A stretch of 64,000 nucleotides of DNA, taken from positions 1,116,001 through 1,180,000 of the forward strand of contig NZ_CP060714.1 of the NCBI RefSeq assembly GCF_014395975.1, given 5' to 3'. This stretch comes from Diaphorobacter ruginosibacter (GTDB lineage: Bacteria > Pseudomonadota > Gammaproteobacteria > Burkholderiales > Burkholderiaceae_C). Positions 25,125 to 33,013 of the stretch are shown in pieces (position 1 is the first letter of the stretch; every line of letters begins with the position of its first letter). The position numbers were made by a program, and so were the translations under genes. A model generated the notes under the pieces. It was not told the DNA's origin, made no database searches, and worked only from the letters and a program-made list of their open reading frames with translations.

Positions 25125-25984
25125 AGCCGGTCTGCTCGGTGCTGGGCGTGGCGCGCTCGAATCTGCATGTGCGGCATCACCGCCCTGGCCACTGGCAGGA
25201 CAGCCGCAGAGGCCGCACCCCGGCCCAGGATGAGCTCTTGCTGGCCGACCTGCGGCGCCACATTGCCGAGTTGCCCAGCTATGGTTATCGCCGCGCCGGT
25301 GCGCTGCTCAATCGAGAGCGACGTTCGCAAGGTCAACAGGCGCTGAACCACAAGCGCATCTACCGGGTCATGGCGCGGCATCGACTGCTGTTGCCCAAGG
25401 CGCCCAAGCGACGGCATTCGAGCCGCATTCACGATGGCCAGGTCAGTGTGCCGATGAGCAACATGCGCTGGTGCTCTGACGGCTTTGAGATCAAGTGCGA
25501 TTCGGGCGAGACGGTCACAGCCACCTTCGCCAAGGACTGCTGCGACCGGGAGATCCTGGCCTGGCGGGCTTGGGAGGGCAAGGGACTTGCGGGAGAGCCT
25601 GTGCGCGACATGCTGGTGGAAGCCGTGGAGCGGCGCTTTGGCACGGTTGAAGCCGTGCCCCTGGAGCGTGAATTGGAGTTCCTCACCGACAACGGCAGCG
25701 CCTACATCGCGCACGAGACGCGTGGCATTGCTAGATCGCTGGGCCTGAAGCCGATCAACACGCCCGTGTGTAGCCCGCAGAGCAACGGCATGGCCGAGAG
25801 CTTCGTGAACACCTTCAAGCGCGACTACATGAGCCGTATGGACCTGCGCGATGCGCCGACCGTGTTGGCGCAATTGCCGGGTGCGTTCGAGCACTTCAAC
25901 GAAATCCACCCACATTCGAGTTTGAAGATGATGTCGCCCAGGGAGTTCCGACGACGGCAGAATCACCCCGCCCATCAGGGCTAA
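25121..25984 (+). CDS. IS2-type transposase OrfB (DDE catalytic domain)
   Basis: This is a 287-residue catalytic subunit of the rve/DDE superfamily. The three acidic positions are the D of WCSDGFEIKCD, the D of LTDNGSAYIAHETR and the E of SPQSNGMAESFVNTFKRDY. CCDREILAW and the terminal HPHSSLKMMSPREF are typical of the IS2 group. The ATG overlaps the OrfA stop, so it can be made separately or as the OrfAB frameshift product. Confidence 0.92.
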   Translation: MKPVCSVLGVARSNLHVRHHRPGHWQDSRRGRTPAQDELLLADLRRHIAELPSYGYRRAGALLNRERRSQGQQALNHKRIYRVMARHRLLLPKAPKRRHSSRIHDGQVSVPMSNMRWCSDGFEIKCDSGETVTATFAKDCCDREILAWRAWEGKGLAGEPVRDMLVEAVERRFGTVEAVPLERELEFLTDNGSAYIAHETRGIARSLGLKPINTPVCSPQSNGMAESFVNTFKRDYMSRMDLRDAPTVLAQLPGAFEHFNEIHPHSSLKMMSPREFRRRQNHPAHQG

Positions 25985-25993
25985 CTTAGCGAC

Positions 25994-26020
25994 TGGACGG
26001 TGTCCGGAACTACGGGGGCA
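25994..26020 (-). repeat. IS right inverted repeat
   Basis: This is the right terminus of the IS2-type element, the imperfect inverted copy of 24675-24702, ending in the TG...CA form usual for IS3-family elements. Confidence 0.75.
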
Positions 26021-26023
26021 AGA

Positions 26024-26383
26024 TCAGGTAAACGCCCGAAGCTCGCCGGTGCAGACCGTCAAGAGCTTGCCCGAACTAACAGCTCGCCCGACGGCCAAGT
26101 AGTGCGTGCCGAGTGCCGGCCGCAAGAGATTCATCTTGAACTCCGCCGTCACAACCTCGAATCCAGGGGGAGCCTTGGTGAGTGCAGCGTAGCCGCAAGC
26201 ACTGTCCACGATGCTGGTCGTGGCGCCAGCATGCAAATAGCCGTGCTGCTGGGACAAGGCACCTGAGAAGGGCAACTCAATGTGCACCTCGCCCTCAGAA
26301 ACCATGGCCAATCGGGCGCCAATGGTCGCCATTAAGCCTTGCGCAGCAAAGCTGTTCGCCACTCGCGTGTGAAGATCACTCAT
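26024..26383 (-). pseudogene. 5' part of PaaI-type thioesterase gene, right of the IS
   Basis: This frame encodes the N-terminal 119 residues of a hotdog-fold acyl-CoA thioesterase (FAAQGLMATIGARL, SQQHGYLHAGATTSIVDSA with the HG...H/G...D region, AEFKMNLLRPA). Family members run about 20-30 residues longer. Here the frame stops at the IS border, and the missing C-terminal strand is found at 24590-24674. AGGAG stands properly before the ATG at 26383. The split gene is expected to be inactive or unstable. A hydroxybenzoyl- or phenylacetyl-CoA thioesterase role would be speculative. Confidence 0.8.
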
Positions 26384-26477
26384 TAATATCTCCTCAATCC
26401 TATCAAGCCTTCATGGTGCCATAGGTCAACATCAGGCGTGAGCGATGACGCTCTGACGTCGTCAAGTCCAGTCACCA

Positions 26478-26603
26478 GATCCATTGCGGCATCAGTTGGT
26501 ACGCCCTCCAAAGCTCGTCTATCGTTCCCGTGTCCTGCCCGATCCGCTCATGTCGAGAATCTTCTGGATGGCGGCGCGCTTGTCCGTGCCCAGTGCAACT
26601 GGC
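26478..26603 (-). pseudogene. Diverged fragment of the tyrosine integrase gene
   Basis: This 126-base stretch aligns with 21663-21789 inside the integrase gene, with roughly nine substitutions and one single-base deletion. It codes on the minus strand for part of the integrase N-terminal region and has no start or catalytic domain. It is a leftover of another related prophage. Confidence 0.85.
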
Positions 26604-26618
26604 CTCGTCTATCAGCTG

Positions 26619-26738
26619 ATGTCGGAATGGGATGCTTGGGCCAAGCCCAGGCCATTCACCGAAGAGGACATGCAGCGGTTGGCCAAGGCGATGGGTGCTG
26701 CTGATGTGGCGCGGTGGGGGACAAGTTGCCAGCCGTGA
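26619..26738 (+). CDS. Small hypothetical phage-like protein
   Basis: A 39-codon frame begins MSEWDAWAKPRPFTEEDMQR and overlaps the next ORF by 25 bases. The composition and the neighbouring fragments suggest a small phage accessory gene. No motif or family is recognised and no strong ribosome-binding site is seen. Confidence 0.4.
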   Translation: MSEWDAWAKPRPFTEEDMQRLAKAMGAADVARWGTSCQP

Positions 26739-27076
26739 AGCTCGATCGCCGCGGGAAACCCAAGGCCGCCAGTCTCGAAGGGCGCCAGGTTGTCGCAGCG
26801 CGCCTGGAACTGGAGCAGTGGTTGGCCATGGAGCGCCGTCGGATCCTCGGACGGCTGGGCAGTCTGTCCAAGCTGATGGATCCGCATTCGGGGCTGTTGC
26901 CGTGGGTGGTCGAGCAGGGGTTCACCAACCCGCGCGAAAAGCTGCTGGACGTGCTGGGCTGGTGGGCGGATCGCCGCTGCACCTCCTGCAAGGGAGCCGG
27001 GGTGCGTAGCGAAATGGCGTGCTCCTGCTGCAAGGGCTTCGTGAGCGGGACATTCCTCACCGGGCTGATGGGCTGA
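26714..27076 (+). CDS. Hypothetical protein with C-terminal cysteine cluster
   Basis: This 120-residue frame has a helical N-terminal half (GRQVVAARLELEQWLAMERR) and a C-terminal cluster CTSCKGAG ... CSCCKG that looks like a DnaJ-type or zinc-ribbon CxxCxG arrangement. It follows the 39-residue ORF and is followed at 27073-27183 by an open frame with no start (SEKIAKLVDDSRRGTVAMLK). Location next to integrase debris suggests phage origin, perhaps a late regulator. The function is unknown. Confidence 0.55.
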   Translation: MGDKLPAVKLDRRGKPKAASLEGRQVVAARLELEQWLAMERRRILGRLGSLSKLMDPHSGLLPWVVEQGFTNPREKLLDVLGWWADRRCTSCKGAGVRSEMACSCCKGFVSGTFLTGLMG

Positions 27077-27473
27077 CTATCTCCGAGAAGATCGCGAAGC
27101 TGGTGGATGACTCGCGACGCGGCACTGTTGCGATGCTCAAACACCTGCGTGAGTTGAAAGAGGTTGCAGCAGGAAAGAAATAGGGTATACAGCGCCTCCT
27201 ATAGCGCAGGAGCAAGAAAACCTCCCTTGCCATCACTTGCAGAAACGCCTCGAGCGGTGGGTTCGGGCCAGCAGGAAGTCGATGGAGGCGCTCGCCCAGA
27301 ATTTGAGCTGTGGAGGCTCCGATCAGAAATGGTCGGGGCCTTTGCTTTTGTTAAAAATCTTTCTATTGACTATTGTTGTATTTGATTTGTTAGTTAATAA
27401 CTATGATTGTTGCATCGTGTGCCTAGTGGCGTTTTACCGGAGCGGTGAGATAGCTGGGCACTGGGAGGCGGAG
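27077..27473. other. Spacer with a short open phage-like frame
   Basis: The first 107 bases continue an open plus frame ending TAG at 27183 (HLRELKEVAAGKK at its end) without a clear start. The rest, especially 27340-27420, is AT-rich and probably holds the promoter of the FHA gene. Nothing else could be supported. Confidence 0.4.
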
Positions 27474-27779
27474 ATGCACAATCCAGAAATACAGATAAAA
27501 CGAAAAGGTTCCTCTGAGGTTCACTTGATCGCATTGGAGCAAGGCTTGAACACTTTTGGTCGAGAGCCGGGAAATGCGATCAACCTTCCATCGCCTTTTG
27601 TCAGCCGCGTGCATGGCGTGATTAAGCGGTGGTCAAATCTCGTGAGTCTGAAAGACAACGACAGCACGAACGGGATTCGTGTGAATGGCATTCCAGTCAG
27701 GCACAAGATACTGTTCACTGGCGATGTGGTTGAGGTCGGTCCTTTTGAAATCATCGTCAAGCAAGGCTCTGTTGAATGA
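27474..27779 (+). CDS. Stand-alone FHA-domain protein
   Basis: The 101-residue protein is a single forkhead-associated domain, a phosphothreonine-binding fold. The FHA core is intact: FGREPGN (GR...N), PFVSRVHGVI (SR.H), KDNDSTNGIRVNG (STNG...N) and LFTGDVVEVG. The ATG at 27474 follows GGGAGG; the open frame extends upstream to 27237, but that part is AT-rich and without domain character. No kinase or phosphatase gene is nearby, so its partner is unknown. A terminator follows. Confidence 0.85.
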   Translation: MHNPEIQIKRKGSSEVHLIALEQGLNTFGREPGNAINLPSPFVSRVHGVIKRWSNLVSLKDNDSTNGIRVNGIPVRHKILFTGDVVEVGPFEIIVKQGSVE

Positions 27780-27815
27780 GCTGACCCCATCTAAGTTATT
27801 GCAAATGCATCTACG

Positions 27816-27840
27816 AAGCCGTCCCGAGTGGGCGGCTTTT
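27816..27840 (+). terminator. Terminator after the FHA gene
   Basis: The stem AGCCGTCC / GGGCGGCT with loop CGAGT is followed by TTTTG, 37 bases past the FHA stop and just before the convergent frameshifted gene. Confidence 0.72.
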
Positions 27841-27847
27841 GCATTTA

Positions 27848-28557
27848 TCACCGAGACAGTCCGAGGTGTTGAGCATCGCAAAGAGTTGGTGGAGAGTCGG
27901 TGTTGTCTCCTGTTCGTATTCCGTAGCACATGCCCAACAAGGTCACTGTTCTATTCGGTGATTCAGCGGAGCCGCCCATGTGAAGGGTGCCTGAGATGAT
28001 GCCCTTGTCGCTAACAGACAGGTTTTCGAATCTCAAAAATATTGGCATACCCAAGATGACGTCTCCATCACCGTTTGTTCCACCGATTCCGCTTGAGGAA
28101 AAGCCGGTTCCGTTATTCTTGAGTTCACCATCGTAAGTGATGAGTGCGCCAGGCGAATGAATGCCTGCGGCTTAGTTCCCGGGAGTGTCACGCTGCCCGA
28201 TGAGTCGGTGTTGAAGACGGCTTGTATCGGACCGATGGTCTTCGCTTCAGTGGCGTCCTCCACTGAACCGCCGATGACCGTCCCACCCTTGTACTCGATC
28301 AGGTTCGCATTAAAGGTCTTGCCATCGGTGATCTTGCCGACGGCTTGATAGAACACAGCAGTGCCGTCTGCGCGATATCCAAAGTAGGACGCGATGACTG
28401 TCTCGCCGCCTTGGCGGTCAATCTGAATGCCGCGACCGGGTTTGCCGTTCATTTCGCCGTCAATGGCCCAGAGGCCGGGATCCGGCAAGGCTGCAATCGC
28501 AGAAGCCGAGACAGTCAGAGCGGCTGCACTCAGGATGCAGCGTTTGAGAATGAGCAT
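27848..28557 (-). pseudogene. Secreted protein gene with one frameshift
   Basis: The gene starts at 28557 after GGGAG with a signal peptide (LKRCILSAAALTVSASAIA) and a beta-rich body (PDPGLWAIDGEMNGKPGRG, TVIASYFGYRADGTAVFYQA). Near 28155-28180 the coding frame shifts. In the new frame GALITYDGELKNNGTG and then MPIFLRFENLSVSDKG continue the same composition to a stop at 27848. A product of about 236 residues would result if the shift were repaired. The family is not recognised. The cause may be mutation or a sequencing error. Confidence 0.7.
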
Positions 28558-28758
28558 GTGGTCTCCCTGTTGTGCGCTAGGCAGCGCCTTGGGGAACTAT
28601 AGCAAGCAGGCATACCCGCCTTCATACCTGGAGCAAGCCCGGCCGTGCATGAGAGATTTGATTGCGCGGGACTCTTACCCCAAGCTCAAGGGGGCTTGTA
28701 GAGCGAACAGCAACTCCAGCCGTGTGGCAGTCTGATGGTATCTTGGTGTCAGTGGAGT

Positions 28759-29211
28759 TCATGGCTTTGGGGGTGAATTGCTCATTTGCGCCTCGCACAT
28801 CTGCACAAGCTGTCCAATCTCAGAGGCGCTGTGCATCACTCGAAGATTGAGTAGCTCTTGCAACTGCTCACGATGCATCCAGATATCGTCTTTGTCGGAG
28901 GTGAGGAAGACTTGGCACCCATTCCTATATGCGGTGTCAAGATGTCGCGAGTCATCGTACGTTTGAACCAGGCGTCTGATGTCATCGAACTTTGGTGAGG
29001 CGTTTTTTTCGTCGGCCCAGGATCCAGTGTCTTCTTTCCAGGGTTGGTCATCCTTGTCCCAGGCCTCTAGTGTGCTTTTGACTTTCTCCCCTCGTCGGAT
29101 CGTGTATGCGTTGGCATCTATATCTGCTCCGACGCAGTGAGCAAGGCCGCGTGAGATGAGATCGCGCAGTACGGGCATGGAGCCACCGGTGTCCACATAG
29201 ATCTTGATCAT
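28759..29211 (-). CDS. PIN-like hypothetical protein
   Basis: This 150-residue protein starts MIKIYVDTGGS. Its C-terminal third, DSRHLDTAYRNGCQVFLTSDKDD, resembles the conserved aspartate regions of PIN-domain nucleases, with the first acidic residue in YVDT. PIN proteins are often toxins, but no antitoxin gene is visible on either side, and the 200 bases downstream are empty. It may instead be an orphan PIN-like nuclease. The assignment rests on motif resemblance only. Confidence 0.5.
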   Translation of the reverse strand: MIKIYVDTGGSMPVLRDLISRGLAHCVGADIDANAYTIRRGEKVKSTLEAWDKDDQPWKEDTGSWADEKNASPKFDDIRRLVQTYDDSRHLDTAYRNGCQVFLTSDKDDIWMHREQLQELLNLRVMHSASEIGQLVQMCEAQMSNSPPKP

Positions 29212-29280
29212 TGGTTGAAGGTTCCTGCCATCTGATGAGACACGCAGTCGTTCTTTGCCGTACGACCGCGTGTGGTCATT

Positions 29281-30345
29281 TCAGTTTCTGCGACGCTGGC
29301 GCCAGAAAGCCAGGCCACCAAGAAGAGACGCAAGCAGCATCAGGCCCCATTGATTGAGAGTGGGAACGGGGGTGGCTGCACTTGGAGTAACGGTTGCCGG
29401 GGAAATGCTGAAGCTCTGAGCTGCTTGAGCAGCAGGCTCATGTGTTGTGTTGCCTGCCTGGTTGGCGTTGATCACGCAATTGCCTTCGCTCAGGAAACTC
29501 ACGGTGCTGCCGGTGATCGAGCAGACCGCAGATGCAGCTGGATCAATCGAGAACGTCACCGGCTCACCCGATGTACCTCCTGTCGCGGCAATTTCATAGG
29601 TTCCTCCGACTGTTGCAGGGCTTGGGGGTGTCGATGTGAAAGTGATGGATTGTGGTGTCAGCGGGGCGGGAGAAACAGCGAAACTCTGCTGTGCCTGTGG
29701 TGCAGGCTCGTACGAGGCATCGCCGGCCTGATCCGCATTTACAACGCAATTGCCTGGAGCCAAGAAGCTCACGGTGCTGCTGCCGCTGATACTGCAGATG
29801 CTGGCTGCACTTGGGTCTATGGAGAACACAACAGGATTGCTCGATCCACCACCCGTAGCGGTCACGTCATAAGTTGCCCCGCCCACCACCGCGTTGGTCG
29901 GAGCAGTTGAAGTGAAGGTGATAGCTTGAGGCGTGAGTGGAGGCGCGCCAACTGAGCTGCCGTTTAGTGCAATGTTCTGGCTGCCGAACTCACTGGTCAC
30001 AAATTGATAGACATCGTTCACATTACCTGCCGTATTTGGAGCGGTAAAAGTGAGGTGGACTACGCACTGGGCGAAGTCCAGAGTAAGGCCAGAGGAACAT
30101 GTACTGTTGGTTACGGTAAAGGCCGGGTTCGTCGGCGGAATCACAGTCACGGTTATCAGCGTAGGTGGCCCGAAGTACTGAATAGTCACGATCTGTTCGG
30201 GGGAAACACTGCCTGGAGCCGTGTTGGTGAAGTTCACCGTGCTTGTTGGGGTGAATAGGAACCCTTGGGCCTTCACTGTCGAGAACCCTATGAGCGCCAC
30301 AAGCACAAGCAGAAGCCTGAGCGCTGAGAAATATTTGGGTTTCAT
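29281..30345 (-). CDS. Secreted IPTL-CTERM repeat protein
   Basis: This 354-residue exported protein has an N-terminal signal peptide (LRLLLVLVALIGFSTVKA). Two similar domains of about 95 residues follow, each with TPQAITFTST/TPQSITFTST ... VFSIDPSA/TFSIDPAA ... GNCVVNADQAG/GNCVINANQAG. The C-terminal sorting signal reads VPTLNQWGLMLLASLLGG, then a basic tail FWRQRRRN, which defines the IPTL-CTERM class. It is expected to be exported and processed at the cell surface. No sorting protease is visible in the window. Confidence 0.82.
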   Translation of the reverse strand: MKPKYFSALRLLLVLVALIGFSTVKAQGFLFTPTSTVNFTNTAPGSVSPEQIVTIQYFGPPTLITVTVIPPTNPAFTVTNSTCSSGLTLDFAQCVVHLTFTAPNTAGNVNDVYQFVTSEFGSQNIALNGSSVGAPPLTPQAITFTSTAPTNAVVGGATYDVTATGGGSSNPVVFSIDPSAASICSISGSSTVSFLAPGNCVVNADQAGDASYEPAPQAQQSFAVSPAPLTPQSITFTSTPPSPATVGGTYEIAATGGTSGEPVTFSIDPAASAVCSITGSTVSFLSEGNCVINANQAGNTTHEPAAQAAQSFSISPATVTPSAATPVPTLNQWGLMLLASLLGGLAFWRQRRRN

Positions 30346-30566
30346 TTTGTCTCCTTCATAGTTGGTAATCGTATGTTACCAGTTGACGCTTTGAAGGAAT
30401 TTCGGCGAGCTGGGCTGCAGCCGGTTTCGATGACACCTTGTTTGGATGGAAGATGAAGCCGGAAGCGGGGAAGCCTAAGGGAGCGCGCGTTGGCGGGTCA
30501 AACAATGATTTACAGCAATATTTAGCTCATCTCGTAGACTCACCTGCTAACAATTAGAGGTGTTTC

Positions 30567-30713
30567 ATGAAGAAGATTTTGTCCCTTGCTGCTGTCGCAT
30601 TGTTGATGAGCGGTTGCGCTGTTTACGGTGATGGTTACTACGATAACGCTCCCCGAAAAAAGGCGCATCCACATGGTTGCCCACCAGGCCAAGCCAAAAA
30701 GGGTAACTGCTGA
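30567..30713 (+). CDS. Small lipoprotein with His/Pro/Gly-rich end
   Basis: A 48-codon gene with AGAGG before the ATG. The signal peptide ends in lipobox LMSGC (acylated Cys near residue 16). The mature peptide has a tyrosine/aspartate-rich part and the ending HGCPPGQAKKGNC, a form common in small Comamonadaceae lipoproteins of unknown role. A strong terminator follows. Confidence 0.72.
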   Translation: MKKILSLAAVALLMSGCAVYGDGYYDNAPRKKAHPHGCPPGQAKKGNC

Positions 30714-30785
30714 CATGGAAACAAAGGGCCTGCCCGGCGCACCTGCGACACGGATATGGCTCTTTTTGTGAGTGCGTAACAAGAG

Positions 30786-30813
30786 AAAAAGCCCGCATCC
30801 GCGGGCTTTTTTA
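30786..30813 (+). terminator. Strong bidirectional terminator
   Basis: AAAAAGCCCGC-ATCC-GCGGGCTTTTTT is a near-perfect rho-independent terminator. It serves the small lipoprotein gene on the plus strand and, because A and T runs flank both arms, can also stop the DUF4382 gene arriving on the minus strand. Confidence 0.92.
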
Positions 30814-30857
30814 TTGTGGCTGGGGGATCTTTCGCAGCCACTTCGGCGACCCGTGTT

Positions 30858-32087
30858 TCAGGGAGTTAGCACCAGATTCTTGGGCGTAACGCTATTTGGT
30901 GCGGTGAGTGTCACGGCTGGCGCAGTGCTTTGGACGGTATAACCCGGCGCGCTACCGAATATGTTGTACTTTCCGGCGGTAGCCGTGTCCGCAGAGAATA
31001 CCAGAGGTCCGTTCGCCACATAGGGAGCAGCAAACGGAGCTGCCAGGGGCAGGCTCAGGCCGTAGGCCGCGCTGGAAGGGTCAACCTGCGCCCATGCCAC
31101 GTCCAGTCTCTGGCCACCGCTGAGTATCTGCTGAGCATTCACGGTAGCTTCAGTGAGAGGCGTATTGGAGGCGTTGGTCACAACCCCGGAAACCGTAGCA
31201 GAAGCCGATTTTGCCAAAACGATGGGCGTCGTTGCGGTATTGAGTGTTGTAGTTCCTGCAGCGATGGATACGGGAATGCCCGTGACGGCAGCGGTGGTCA
31301 GATTCTGGCCTGCCATCGTCACCGTGTAATGGGTGTTCTCGGGGAGGTAGGCCAACACGAACCTGCCTGTCGTGGCGTTTGGCACGGTTGCTCGTACATT
31401 GTTGTCCGGATCACGCGTGGATACGATCACGCCGGAGGCCATCGCCGGATCCACGTAGCCCACGATCTGCGTTGTCAAGCGCTTGATCACGGCCACCACA
31501 GGTTTGAGGTTGTAGTTGCCTGAGTTGCCTGCTTTGACAACAGACTTGCAAGCATCGAAGTCAAGGACCATATCGGCGACCTGGCCGCCCGTCACATCAA
31601 AGTTCGCCTTGAGCTTGAAGCCACTCTGCTGGCCACTGGGAGTGGCCAGTGCAATCTCCTTTGCCGAGCCTGATAGAACCAGGGCATTGGCCAAGGGCGC
31701 GGCAGGTGTGGGATTGGAAGGATTGTCTGCCAGCACCAAACGGATCTGCTGATAGTTGCCGGCCGGGAGCGGCAGCGACCCCAGCTCCTGTAACACGCCA
31801 TTGGTCAGGCCCAGCAGATCAATACGCTGAGCCGGAATGGCAAGCTCACTCCAACCAGCGTCATTGACGCCTGCTGTCGCGCTCTGGTGAACGCGGATCT
31901 TGGTGACAGTGACATAGACGTGATCGTATCCACAGGCCGGAGCATCAGTCATGGCAAGTTTCAGTGTGCCTTGCTGGGAAGAGTCACCGCCTCCACCGCC
32001 GCCGCATGCTGCCAAGGTGGCGGCTATCAGACCCAGACCGGTCCATGCCAGAGCCCTGGCAGGCCGGAATTCTTTTAAATTTTTCAT
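30858..32087 (-). CDS. DUF4382-domain lipoprotein
   Basis: This 409-residue predicted outer lipoprotein has a signal peptide ending in lipobox ATLAAC followed by a glycine run. The DUF4382 domain occupies about residues 40-205 (GTLKLAMTDAPACGYDHVYV, AGNYQQIRLVL, LDFDACKSVV, NLKPVVAVI). A carboxypeptidase-regulatory-like beta domain (about 210-400) follows. Such proteins are exported and of unknown function. It stands alone between the terminator and a decayed segment. Confidence 0.8.
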   Translation of the reverse strand: MKNLKEFRPARALAWTGLGLIAATLAACGGGGGGDSSQQGTLKLAMTDAPACGYDHVYVTVTKIRVHQSATAGVNDAGWSELAIPAQRIDLLGLTNGVLQELGSLPLPAGNYQQIRLVLADNPSNPTPAAPLANALVLSGSAKEIALATPSGQQSGFKLKANFDVTGGQVADMVLDFDACKSVVKAGNSGNYNLKPVVAVIKRLTTQIVGYVDPAMASGVIVSTRDPDNNVRATVPNATTGRFVLAYLPENTHYTVTMAGQNLTTAAVTGIPVSIAAGTTTLNTATTPIVLAKSASATVSGVVTNASNTPLTEATVNAQQILSGGQRLDVAWAQVDPSSAAYGLSLPLAAPFAAPYVANGPLVFSADTATAGKYNIFGSAPGYTVQSTAPAVTLTAPNSVTPKNLVLTP

Positions 32088-32296
32088 ACAACACCTTCAT
32101 CGTGGTTAGACAGCGCGATGCTAGGAGTTCCATAGAAGGGAGTGTTACGGCGCGTAGCTTCAGAGGAGTCGGCTGTATATAGTAGGACAGAGGCTGAGCG
32201 CATTACTTTTCGTAGCAAAGGATGCAGGCTGAGCTCCACGACCCAGGGGCGCCCAGTGTGGCTGCTGGAAAAAAACGCTCCGAGGCGGCTTTCAAA

Positions 32297-32476
32297 TCAG
32301 CCCAGACGGTGTCGGCTTCGCGCCGGCCCGAACATCGCGAGCAACGATGACAGAGCAATCACACCCACACCCCATTCCTCCCAAGTCGGCACTGGCGTCG
32401 GCGTGGCCACCACAGGCACGGCAGCGACGGTGGTGCTGAAGCTCGGCGTGAAGCCGTGCATTGCGGCCTTCGCCAT
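32297..32476 (-). pseudogene. C-terminal remnant of another IPTL-CTERM protein
   Basis: A 59-codon frame ends with TPVPTWEEWGVGVIALSSLL and a basic tail RSRHRLG, the IPTL-CTERM sorting signal, but it has no export signal or body. Its upstream edge abuts a transposase remnant at about 32482. Insertion or deletion has removed the rest of the gene. Confidence 0.75.
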
Positions 32477-32481
32477 CGCTG

Positions 32482-32559
32482 ACTACGCCCTTGGGCTATC
32501 TCAGCGCGATGCAATTCGAACAACGCTGGTTGGCGGCGCAGCGCAAATCTGCCGCTTGA
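32482..32559 (+). pseudogene. 3' remnant of an IS3-family transposase
   Basis: The plus-strand frame reads LGYLSAMQFEQRWLAAQRKS up to a TGA at 32557-32559, which resembles the extreme C-terminus of IS3-family OrfB proteins. No other part of the transposase or matching IS end was found, so this is a scar. Confidence 0.6.
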
Positions 32560-32644
32560 TCATCGGGTTATGTAATCCTGTTTTCAGGGAAAGCCTCACA
32601 CAATGGCTCATTTTTACGAGGTTGCTGCCCTCACAGAGTCACGT

Positions 32645-32947
32645 TCAGACAGGTTCTGGTACTGATGCATCAAAAACGACGATTCGCAGGATATGCGGTC
32701 CCATGTAGGTTTTCATCTCGACATGTGCCGGGCTGGTTTGGTAGGCATCGTGGGCAGCTGAGTCTTTGAAGGCCGAAACAACGGCATGCGTATAGCCGTT
32801 CGCGCGTGCAGCTTCGTTCACGCCAAAGTGATAGATCTCCACATCTGGACATTCTTTGCGTATTCGATCAGCAAAGGCCTCAACCGTGGCGAAAAACTCG
32901 ATGCCGGTATCGGGAGTAAACCCCATCATGACGATGTGCGTGTACAT
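32645..32947 (-). CDS. Dabb (stress-responsive A/B barrel) family protein
   Basis: This 100-residue ferredoxin-like alpha/beta-barrel protein has the family pattern: HIVMMGF at the start, ANGYTHAVVSAFKDSAAHDAY, and the histidine in SPAHVEMKTYMGPHI. Dabb proteins often act as small enzymes or accessory proteins in catabolic clusters. It is the last gene of the TRAP-linked operon, 66 bases after the SDR gene. Its reaction is unknown. Confidence 0.8.
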   Translation of the reverse strand: MYTHIVMMGFTPDTGIEFFATVEAFADRIRKECPDVEIYHFGVNEAARANGYTHAVVSAFKDSAAHDAYQTSPAHVEMKTYMGPHILRIVVFDASVPEPV

Positions 32948-33013
32948 ACAATGCAGTTTTATTTATTTGCGATGGTGCCGTGATGGAATTTGGGGCTGTC
33001 TCATGCAGACCCA

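Larger units (their letters stand above)
24675..26020 (+). mobile_element. IS2-type (IS3 family) insertion sequence
   Basis: This element of about 1.35 kb encodes overlapping OrfA and OrfB transposase genes. Its ends form imperfect inverted repeats (left AGCCCCTTGAATCTCCGGAC, right inward TGCCCCCGTAGTTCCGGACA). AGAT occurs on both sides (24671-24674 and 26021-26024) and may be part of the target duplication. It interrupts a PaaI-type thioesterase gene. Both ORFs are intact, so the copy may be functional. Confidence 0.88.

Noticed and set aside
32142..32708. 188-codon plus-strand open frame
   Set aside because: It covers the IPTL remnant on the other strand and a different frame of the transposase scar; no domain or start signal supports it.
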